Position numbers and translations under genes: made by a program
Assembly (NCBI GenBank): GCA_036924085.1
Contig: JAVGWX010000007.1
Location: 97,675,141 to 97,739,140, forward strand
Direction: 5' to 3'
DNA from: Ariolimax columbianus
Lineage: Eukaryota > Mollusca > Gastropoda > Stylommatophora > Arionidae
Length of the DNA stretch: 64,000 nt
In this document: positions 56,965 to 64,000 of the stretch, in pieces
How positions within the stretch are numbered: the stretch's first letter is position 1
Layout of the letters: each line of letters starts with the position of its first letter
Notes under the pieces: model-generated
The model's database searches: none
What the model was told of the DNA's origin: nothing
Seen by the model: only the letters and a program-made list of their open reading frames with translations

Positions 56965-58185
56965 AGAATAGCTCAAGAGATGTATAGCTTGAAAGAAAGA
57001 TTCACAGTAAATTAAGATCAGAATAGCTCAAGAGATGTATAGCTTGAAAGAAAGATTCACAGTAAATTAAGATCAGAATAGCTCAAGAGATGTATAGCTT
57101 GAAAGAAAGATTTACAGTAAATTAAGATCAGAATAGCTCAAGAGATGTATAGCTTGAAAGAAAGATTCACAGTAAATTAAGATCAGAATAGCTCAAGAGA
57201 TGTATAGCTTGAAAGAAAGATTCACAGTAAATTAAGATCAGAATAGCTCAAGAGATGTATAGCTTGAAAGAAAGATTCACAGTAAATTAAGATCAGAATA
57301 GCTCAAGAGATGTATAGCTTGAAAGAAAGATTCACAGTAAATTAAGATCAGAATAGCTCAAGAGATGTATAGCTTGAAAGAAAGATTCACAGTAAATTAA
57401 GATCAGAATAGCTCAAGAGATGTATAGCTTGAAAGAAAGATTCACAGTAAATTAAGATCAGAATAGCTCAAGAGATGTATAGCTTGAAAGAAAGATTCAC
57501 AGTAAATTAAGATCAGAATAGCTCAAGAGATGTATAGCTTGAAGGAAAGATTCACAGTAAATTAAGATCAGAATAGCTCAAGAGATGTATAGCTTGAAAG
57601 AAAGATTCACAGTAAATTAAGATCAGAATAGCTCAAGAGATGTATAGCTTGAAAGAAAGATTCACAGTAAATTAAGATCAGAATAGCTCAAGAGATGTAT
57701 AGCTTGAAAGAAAGATTCACAGTAAATTAAGATCAGAATAGCTCAAGAGATGTATAGCTTGAAAGAAAGATTCACAGTAAATTAAGATCAGAATAGCTCA
57801 AGAGATGTATAGCTTGAAAGAAAGATTCACAGTAAATTAAGATCAGAATAGCTCAAGAGATGTATAGCTTGAAAGAAAGATTCACAGTAAATTAAGATCA
57901 GAATAGCTCAAGAGATGTATAGCTTGAAAGAAAGATTCACAGTAAATTAAGATCAGAATAGCTCAAGAGATGTATAGCTTGAAAGAAAGATTCACAGTAA
58001 ATTAAGATCAGAATAGCTCAAGAGATGTATAGCTTGAAAGAAAGATTCACAGTAAATTAAGATCAGAATAGCTCAAGAGATGTATAGCTTGAAAGAAAGA
58101 TTCACAGTAAATTAAGATCAGAATAGCTCAAGAGATGTATAGCTTGAAAGAAAGATTCACAGTACATTAAGATCAGAATAGCTCA
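56965..58185. repeat. 55-bp array, about 22 nearly identical copies
   Basis: Unit GATCAGAATAGCTCAAGAGA plus TGTATAGCTTGAAAGAAAGA and TTCACAGTAAATTAA (GATCAG at 57016 and 57071). Very few variants (one GAAGGAAAG, one ACATTAA). Degenerate relatives lie on both sides, so this is a recently expanded core within an older repeat field. Stops in all frames. Confidence 0.95.
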
Positions 58186-58408
58186 AAATATTATATAAAA
58201 ATAGCTCAATAGCTTGAAAGAATAGTTCATAGTTTAGATAGATCAAGATAACTCAAGATAGTATATCAGAATAGCTCAAGATAAGGATAACCATGAGATA
58301 GATCAAACTCACTAAGACTTACACTGACTTAAACCTTACTGACAGATTATTTAAAATTTGACCTGATCTTTATTGAGTGAACAAATCATGTGGTTGTTCA
58401 GTACAATT
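58186..58408. other. Degenerate 55-bp repeat fading into unique sequence
   Basis: AATAGCTCAAGATA words persist to about 58290. Nothing else seen. Confidence 0.5.
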
Positions 58409-58422
58409 GCATGACATAAGTA

Positions 58423-58799
58423 TATCTTCTTCTTCTTCTTCTTCTTCTTCTTCATCATACGCAGTCAGACAGTAACCATTATTTTTTTTTAAAAGGCAGC
58501 GGTCATCCTGAGGCTGTCGACACTGCCATAGAGCTTGTCTAGTGTTGCCACTGGTGATGGTCCCATCTGCTCTCTCTGATCCTCGTATGTCGGGCAGTTT
58601 TGCAGCAAATGCTCAGCGGTCATTTTCCCGGTACCACATGGGCATTCGTCGGTGCCACCTATCTTCAATTTGTTGATTAGGTGGTACCTCAGTCTATTGT
58701 GGCCTGTGCGAAGTCTGAAGACCACGACCTGCTCTCTTCTGTTCAACTGGTAATAGGCATCGTTTTTGGTGTAGCCAGTATGTTCTGTTTCCCATTTGG
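58423..58799 (-). mobile_element. LINE-D, 377-bp 5'-truncated copy with 14-bp TSD
   Basis: The minus strand encodes the last 104 residues of the LINE-D ORF (KWETEHTGYTKNDAYYQLNR through the CPCGTG...H...C motif) and ends in GAAGAAGAA. Flanked by the perfect duplication GCATGACATAAGTA at 58409-58422 and 58800-58813. The coding sequence is uninterrupted until just before the family stop, so the insertion is young. Confidence 0.93.
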
Positions 58800-58978
58800 G
58801 CATGACATAAGTACAATGTAGGTTCTATTCAATAAGAGACACAATAGGTCTGCAAACACCTATTTCTTTGAAACATCAACAAGTTGTCATGAGAAACAGA
58901 ACAGAAGAAGAAAACGCACATAACTCCATCCAATGGGTCTTAATTTTTATTCCATATTTCTGTGATTTTCAACTCTAA

Positions 58979-60337
58979 CAGGCTAAACCTCCAGAGGACG
59001 AAAGCATACTAAAGAAACTGTACACTGGAAGAGTGAGACCAGTTCTCGAGTATGGCATTGCGGCATGGACAACAGCAGCAAAGGCGAACTTTGATAAAGT
59101 TAGCAAACTTCAAAATCAAGCCATGAGAGTTATAACAGGAGGCATGAAGTCAACGCCAATTGTAGAACTCGAAAAGATTACAAAACTGCAATCCATGACC
59201 GATAGAAGAGACTGTAGAGCCCAGCTGCAGTCAGAGAAACTCCGAAGACTGACTGACCATCCAATGCACCAGAGACTAAACAATTTGGGAAATGGGAAAC
59301 TAAAGTGGAGAAACTTTGCAGAAATAGCCAAAGCAAAGATGCACGAAGATCCCATAAACGCACTAACAACACCAAAACCCATCACTACTGTACGAAAACC
59401 TACCTGGAGGCAGGATATATTTCCAGAGGTGGTAGAAAATATACCAGGTATTGGAAATAAAAACTGCCAGACTGAAAAAGAAAGGAGAGATACTACCCTA
59501 AGCTTTAGATCGAAAAACTACCCAAGCATGGACTGGACCCATGCATACACCGACGGTTCTGTAACAAACACTACACAGAACGGAGGGGCAGGAGCATTCC
59601 TGAACCTACCAAATGGCAGAAAAATAACACTGTCATTCGCTACTGGTAAGTACACAAGCAATTTCAGAGCGGAGGCAGAGGCACTGAGGGCGGCAGTGGA
59701 AGAAATGGTGACACACAAAGAAAATGAAAGCCATATAGTCCTGCTTACAGATGCTCTTGCCGTAGTCACAGCGCTAAAAAGCCAGAAAAACACTGAGCTT
59801 AATGACTTAAGAGCAGCACTCTGCAAACTGTGCCAGCAGTCTGCACCAAAAAGGGTAGTGGTACAGTGGGTCCCATCACACTGCAACATCCAAGGCAACG
59901 AGGAGGCAGACAGACTGGCAAAAGAAGGTAAAAGACTACCACAAACAGAAACTAGTATGACGTACGAAGAGTCAAAACGGCTTATCAAAGCCAGATACAT
60001 GACCAAATGGGAAACTGAACATACTGGTTACATCAAAAACGATGCCTATTACCAGTTGAACCGAAGAGAGCAGGTCGTTGTCTTCAGATTTCGCACTGAC
60101 CACAATAGACTGAGGTACCACCTATTCAACAAATTAAAGATAGGTGGTACAGACGAATGCCCGTGCGGTACTGGTAAAATGACCGCTGAACATCTGCTGC
60201 AGAACTGCCCGACATACGAGGATCAGAGAGAGCAGATGTGGCCATCACCAGTGGAACTGCAAGACAAGCTCTATGGCAGTGTCGACAGCCTCAGGATGAC
60301 CGCCGCTTTTTTCGAAAAAATAATGGTTACTGTCTGA
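58979..60337 (+). CDS. LINE-D ORF (3' part): end of RT, RNase H and zinc-knuckle-like C terminus
   Basis: Uninterrupted frame of about 452 codons, 5'-truncated at 58979 (a stop precedes it). There is no true start: the first possible alternative start codon is GTG at 59033. Numbering from there, residues 1-60 are the end of the reverse transcriptase (RPVLEYGIAAW). An RNase H1-type domain runs about 170-300 with D174 (YTDGS), E214 (FRAEAEAL), D240 (LLTDAL), H283 (WVPSHCNIQGN) and D293 (EEADRLA): all catalytic positions are present. A CPCG...H...C motif (C376, C378, H387, C392) may bind nucleic acid. The stop at 60335-60337 is followed almost at once by a GAA tail. The domain order fits the I-type, RNase H-bearing LINE groups. 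The endonuclease and RT core are missing. Confidence 0.92.
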   Translation, partial: QAKPPEDESILKKLYTGRVRPVLEYGIAAWTTAAKANFDKVSKLQNQAMRVITGGMKSTPIVELEKITKLQSMTDRRDCRAQLQSEKLRRLTDHPMHQRLNNLGNGKLKWRNFAEIAKAKMHEDPINALTTPKPITTVRKPTWRQDIFPEVVENIPGIGNKNCQTEKERRDTTLSFRSKNYPSMDWTHAYTDGSVTNTTQNGGAGAFLNLPNGRKITLSFATGKYTSNFRAEAEALRAAVEEMVTHKENESHIVLLTDALAVVTALKSQKNTELNDLRAALCKLCQQSAPKRVVVQWVPSHCNIQGNEEADRLAKEGKRLPQTETSMTYEESKRLIKARYMTKWETEHTGYIKNDAYYQLNRREQVVVFRFRTDHNRLRYHLFNKLKIGGTDECPCGTGKMTAEHLLQNCPTYEDQREQMWPSPVELQDKLYGSVDSLRMTAAFFEKIMVTV

Positions 60338-60363
60338 CTGCGTACGAAGAAGAAGAAGAAGAA
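58979..60363 (+). mobile_element. LINE-D, 1.4-kb 5'-truncated copy
   Basis: The element containing the RNase H frame. The 3' UTR is only about 8 bp (CTGCGTAC) before GAAGAAGAAGAAGAAGAA (60346-60363). A convincing target duplication was not found: only TTTCAA matches on both sides. It is the best-preserved LINE in the window. Confidence 0.9.
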
Positions 60364-60424
60364 ACCCCCAGAGTTTCAATTGCTATCCCTGTCCTTGTAG
60401 AGAACTGTTTCCTACTTGTCTTAC

Positions 60425-60778
60425 TTTTTTTGTTTTTCTTCGTCGTTCGTTCTCAAACGCCCGTTACTAAGCCTTGAAAAGGACTTTGTAAAAAGCAGGA
60501 TGTAATCCGGAGAATGGAAGGTGCTGTGTCGTAGTTTACAGCTTGACTGCGATATTTGCATATTTTGGTCAGATGCATCCGACTTCAGCAGGCATTTTTG
60601 GTACTGAGTTAACTTTCCCTTTTCGATCGTTTCTCCTTAGCCATTCTGCTCTGATGCAGCCTGTTATCCAAAATCACCTCATGAAGAAGGGTCTTGGCAT
60701 CTCTGGGTCGCTGGTCCCGACTCTTGCAGTCAGCTTTAGGTTGCTGACCCCTACAGCTCATACACTGCTCAATCATGT
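60425..60778 (-). mobile_element. SINE C, longest uninterrupted copy
   Basis: About 350 bp, reference for the family. Read on the minus strand: a 5' region with GGGTCAGCAACCTAAAGCTG, AAGACCCTTCTTC, GATAACAGGCTGCATCAG, then the core GCCTGCTGAAGTCGGATGCA, GCAAATATCGCAGTCAAGCT, and a GAGAACGAACGACGAAGAAA end. It shows the empty site for the solo LTR at 26499-27627. It starts about 60 bp past the LINE-D tail. No clear tRNA boxes, so its promoter type is open. Frames at 60543-60803 are not genes. Confidence 0.82.
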
Positions 60779-60956
60779 GTAATACAAAACCAAACCATTT
60801 CAAACTGTAACTTCAGTCTACAATTATTCTTGTATGCTCTGAAATTCTGCGTATCCTACTACGTATACCTAAATTATTCTTAGCAAATACAGGATTTCCC
60901 ATTACTGGAGTATGTCTGGGCAATATTTAGTGCTGATGAATAAAGACCACTTACCC
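60779..60956. other. No recognisable feature
   Basis: Short unique spacer. Confidence 0.3.
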
Positions 60957-61087
60957 CAGGCAACCCTGTCGTACCCCTGATTTAATTTTGAATGGCTCAG
61001 TGAGTTGTCCTTCGTGTATAACTCTACATTGCATACTTTCATACGTCTGTCTAATTATGTTTGTGAGCTTTTGAGGAATCAACGGAT
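60957..61087 (-). mobile_element. LINE-B RT fragment
   Basis: Minus-strand translation gives IPQKLTNIIRQTYESMQCRV, then GQLTEPFKIKSGVRQGCL, matching 18970-19085 of LINE-B including motif B. Only about 130 bp remain, but the reading frame is open. Confidence 0.8.
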
Positions 61088-61154
61088 GGGCTACCTCTTC
61101 CTATTTGTTATTTTTATTAATCTACTTAAAAGCCAAGATACAAAACAAACTAAC

Positions 61155-61304
61155 CTCCAGAGGGCACATCAAGATCAATTTTAATATCAAAGTCATGTAC
61201 AGCAAACAGGTCCTCTGATACACGTCTCTCTGGGCCATCTGTTTTGTCACCTGACTGTAACAGAATATTATCAAGAGACTCAATAAGGACATAATCTAAA
61301 TCAC
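61155..61304 (-). CDS. Candidate internal host exon (150 bp)
   Basis: The minus strand has a 50-codon open segment beginning GDLDYVLIESLDNILLQSGD and ending FDIKIDLDVPSG, acidic and unlike any mobile-element protein here. It is bounded by an AG (61306-61305) and a GTTAGT donor-like word (61154 down). An in-frame TGA lies three codons upstream of the acceptor, so splicing is required. Both ends would be phase 1. The acceptor lacks a strong pyrimidine tract. Protein family not recognised. The neighbouring candidate exon at 63375-63458 ends in phase 0 and does not join directly. Confidence 0.4.
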
Positions 61305-61462
61305 CTTCACTTCATGAAACCTTTATTGGCATCAGCCATTAGTAGAACAGAACATCATACCGATATAGTATGTATCATCTGAAGATCCCCATCCCCTGGA
61401 ATATGAGCTATTCACTCATTCATTCCTGTATCATACATGTGGTATTGTTCTAGACCTTTCCT
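61305..61462. other. No recognisable feature
   Basis: Unique spacer, intronic if the exon candidates are real. Confidence 0.3.
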
Positions 61463-61760
61463 GAGGCTGTCGACACTGCCATAGAGCTTGTCCAGTGTTG
61501 GCACTGGTGATGCCTACATTTGCTTTCTCTGGTCCTTATATGTCAGGTAATTTTGCAGCTAATGTTCAGGGGTCATTTTCCCTGTACCCCAGGAGCATTT
61601 GTCAGTAGCACCTATCTTCAGTTTATTGACTAGATGGTACCTCAATCTGTTGTTGCATGTGCGGAGTCTGAAGACCACCACCTGCTCTCTTATGCTCAAC
61701 TCGTAATATGCATCATTTCTTGTGTAGCCAGTATGCTCTTGTTCCCCATTTGTCCATGTA

Positions 61761-61949
61761 AAGTCAAGTAAAGACTCAAAGACTCGGCTATATGAGGGCG
61801 GTTGCCATCTCCTCTCCCTCGCCACTTTTTCTTCCCAGACTGAACTGGTACCCATTTAAAGCTGGGTCGACCCGGGAGCCGTTGCGGTCTGAAAAATCAT
61901 TTCTGCCTCAACTGGGGAATGAATCCAGGACCTGCGCTACACGGCTCCA
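61761..61949 (-). mobile_element. SINE A copy lacking the A-box region
   Basis: Matches 22390-22668 in reverse: GGAGCCGTGTAGCGCAGGTC, then GATTCATTCCCCAGTTGAGG, GACCGCAACGGCTCCCGGGT, CAGTTCAGTCTGGG and an AAGTCAAGT-type tail. About 40 bp containing the A box are deleted. Short duplication CATGTA at 61755-61760 and 61950-61955. The uninterrupted LINE-D at about 59990-60010 shows the empty site. Confidence 0.85.
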
Positions 61950-62322
61950 CATGTATCTGGCCTTAATAAACTTTTTTGAACTAACATAGGTCATACTAGA
62001 ATCTAGTTGTGGTAACCTTCTACCTTCTTTTGCCAGTCTGTCTGCCTCCTTGTTGCCTTGAATGTTACAGTGGGACGGAACCCACTGTACCGTGACTCTT
62101 TTGGGTGTACACTGCTGGCATAGTTGACAGAGTACTGATCTTAAATCATTTAGTTCTGTATTTTTCTGGCTTTTTAGTACGCAACCACAGACAGGGCACC
62201 TGTAATAGACTATCTGGCTTTCATTACTTTTGCCTGTCAGCATTGCTTCTACTGCAGCTTTCAATGCCTCTATCTCTGCTCTGAAATTGCTTGAAAATTT
62301 TCCAGTTGCCACTGACAGTGTT

Positions 62323-62486
62323 CTTCTTCTGCTTCTGTGTTCGTACTCAATATCCCGCTACCAAGCCCTGAATAGGGCTTTGCAAGTAGCAGGATGCAGT
62401 CCGGAGAAAGGAATGCGTTGTGTCGATAGTTTACAGCTTGACTGCGATATTTGCACCTTTCGGTCTGACACATCCGTCTTCGGCAG
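62323..62486 (-). mobile_element. SINE C copy in LINE-D, 13-bp TSD
   Basis: 164 bp, 5'-truncated, beginning CTTCTTCTGCTTCTGTGTTC on the plus strand (complement of the GAA tail). Perfect duplication CACTGACAGTGTT at 62310-62322 and 62487-62499. The intact LINE-D copy carries the corresponding single-copy site (AACACTGTCATTCGC, about 59626). Confidence 0.92.
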
Positions 62487-63310
62487 CACTGACAGTGTTA
62501 TCTTTCTATTTGTTAGGCCCAGAAATACCCCTCCGCTTCCAATTTTCTGTTGCATTTGTTGCAGAACCGTCAGTGTATGCATGGGTCCAGTCAGTGCTTG
62601 GGTAGTTTTTCTCTATGTACTTCAGGGTTATGTCACTTCTTTCCTTTTCGGTCTGGCTGTTCTTGTATTCGATACCTGGTATATTTTCTATCACCTCTGG
62701 AAAGGTCAGATGGGTTTACATACATTAGGGATGGGATTAGGTGTTGATATGGCGTCTATTGGGTCTTTTCTCATCTTTGTTTTGGCGATTTCCACAAAGT
62801 TTCTCCGCTTTAGTCTCCCTTTTCCAAATCCATTTCTCTGGTGTATTGGATGGTCTGTCAGTCTTCTTAGTTTCTCTGCTTGCTGTTGGGCTCCGCTGTC
62901 TCTTCTATTGTTCATTGATTGCAGATTTGAAATCTTCTCAAGTTCTACAATTGGCGTTGACTTCATGCCTTCTGTTATAATTCTCATGGCTTGATTTTGA
63001 AGTCTGTTGATTTGATCAAAATTCGTCTTTGCTGCTGTTGCCCATTCCACAATGCCATACTTGAGAACTGGTCTCACTCTTCCAGTGCACAGTTTCGTTA
63101 GTATTCTCTCATTTGCCCCCCCCCCAGCTTGTGCCAGAAATGTTTCCTCATGTTTACCATTTTTTGTCTTGCTCTCATTCGGTTTCTCTTGATCTGAGTT
63201 TTCCATGTCATGCGCTGATCAAAGGTGATGCACAAGTAGTTTGGGTTGTCGTTCAGCTGCAGACATTTGCCATTGAGACTTATTATAGCAAACAATTTAT
63301 GACATTTCAA

Positions 63311-63374
63311 AAAATAGTTTATTTTTTTAATGTACATACACATGATCCCAAACAGTTTGTGTTAGAGAACTCAC
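63311..63374. other. Short unique spacer
   Basis: Between the LINE-D 5' junction and the candidate exon; would be intron. Confidence 0.3.
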
Positions 63375-63458
63375 CATGGCTGAGTCTGTGTTAAAACCTT
63401 TGGATGAGGGAGGTAATGCAAAGTTTGAGGCATCTGACTGGGCCGTCAACTTTGATTC
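63375..63458 (-). CDS. Candidate internal host exon (84 bp)
   Basis: The minus strand shows a strong acceptor (pyrimidine tract TGTTTCTTCTTCCAG ending at 63459) and a consensus donor GTGAGT (63374 down). The 28 codons between them are open in only one frame: ESKLTAQSDASNFALPPSSK followed by GFNTDSAM. A short disordered-looking, Ser-rich peptide, family not recognised. Both ends are phase 0. The LINE-D copy at 61463-63310 would lie in the following intron. Confidence 0.5.
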
Positions 63459-64000
63459 CTGGAAGAAGAAACAATCACAGTGAGATCACACATTCCGTCT
63501 GTCATTATCATCACAATGAGGTGTCTGTCCCCTGTTCAGTACCACAAATATCAAGTTCTAGAATATTGCACATTTTTGTCCTATCCCTCCTTGAAGTTTG
63601 TCTCTATTAATCCTTGTACAATACTGGTTTACAAACATTTTTATTAATGGACTACATTAGTTGAGCAATGTAAGAGCATTGTACTGTACATATTTTCTAA
63701 TAGGAATTTCAGTACTTCATTTCTGATGAATTAGATTTCAATGTTTCATTTATGTGAGAGAGAGAGAGAGTATTAGGTCGAGAGGAAAGTTTGGTGGCAG
63801 ACAAAGGACAGGCTGGAAGATACATTGAATTGATCGATGAAGCCATACTAAACAGAAATCAAAAATAAATGAAAACTCAAAGCTGATAGATTTTGGACAG
63901 AAACAAGGCAGTCATAAACAAAACCACTGGACTGATAGATGAAGCCACGTTGGACAGAAACGAAGTCAGAGAACAAAGTGAACCAGTTGATAAAGTATGT
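63459..64000. other. No recognisable feature
   Basis: Contains a short GA run near 63757-63770 and a loosely repeated TGATAGATGAAGCCA-type word (63833, 63932). No gene. Confidence 0.35.

Larger units (their letters stand above)
61463..63310 (-). mobile_element. LINE-D, longer copy interrupted by SINE A and SINE C
   Basis: From 63310 down: NGKCLQLNDNPNYLCITFDQ and WKTQIKRN (post-RT), KLCTGRVRPVLKYGIVEWAT, SMNNRRDSGAQQQAEKLRRL, YTDGSATNATEN (RNase H start), then the SINE C insertion (62323-62486), ATGKFSSNFRAEIEAL, VTVQWVPSHCNIQGN with KEADRLAKEG, the SINE A insertion (61761-61949), EHTGYTRNDAYYELSIREQ and CSWGTGKMTPEH. It extends about 325 bp further 5' than the 58979 copy but loses the last 80-100 bp of the 3' end. 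The second Asp region reads YYRCPVCG after a shift, so it is inactive. Confidence 0.88.

Overview
Eukaryotic (metazoan), repeat-dominated DNA. The only diagnostic host sequence is a minus-strand 18S rRNA segment (53558-54798) with its 5' external spacer. Together with the mix of RTE-like, CR1/jockey-like and RNase H-bearing LINEs, tRNA-type SINEs, mariners and very abundant minisatellites, it suggests an invertebrate, most likely a mollusc (gastropod-like). That assignment is inference. There is no operon, Shine-Dalgarno or phage logic here, and no complete host protein-coding gene is visible. The only candidate host coding sequence is two small minus-strand exon-like segments (61155-61304 and 63375-63458).

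Layout. 0-5 kb: a SINE with target-site duplications (TSDs), then a decayed RTE-type LINE (minus) and a LINE 3' end. 5-18 kb: three large tandem arrays: a 53-bp satellite of about 111 copies, a 28-bp array, and a 40-bp array of about 135 copies with higher-order duplications; a CAA/CAG tract lies after the first. 18-24 kb: LINE pieces of two families and a nested SINE. 24-31 kb: a nested complex (mariner containing a SINE containing a solo LTR) abutting a second mariner 5 bp away. 31-34 kb: three short-unit arrays. 34-48 kb: three copies of a SINE-like element carrying an internal 37/38-bp minisatellite of very different length, a second solo LTR, a 29-bp array and more LINE debris. 48-52 kb: further minisatellites. 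52-58 kb: a GC-rich structured segment, 18S-derived hybrid modules, the 18S 5' two thirds, its ETS and a 55-bp array. 58-64 kb: three copies of a LINE with an RNase H domain, one holding a 434-codon open frame, and SINEs inserted in them.

About one third of the window is tandem repeat and most of the rest is recognisable mobile-element sequence. Most long open frames are accidents of repeats lacking stop codons. What works together here are parasitic elements: LINEs that probably supply retrotransposition machinery, SINEs with matching tails, and insertions that split one another and so give a relative time order. The most interesting candidate system is the SINE-plus-minisatellite family at 34183-35773, 44261-45330 and 47028-47378. 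Each copy has its own TSD, showing it moved as a unit, while the internal array varies from about 1.5 to about 34 units.
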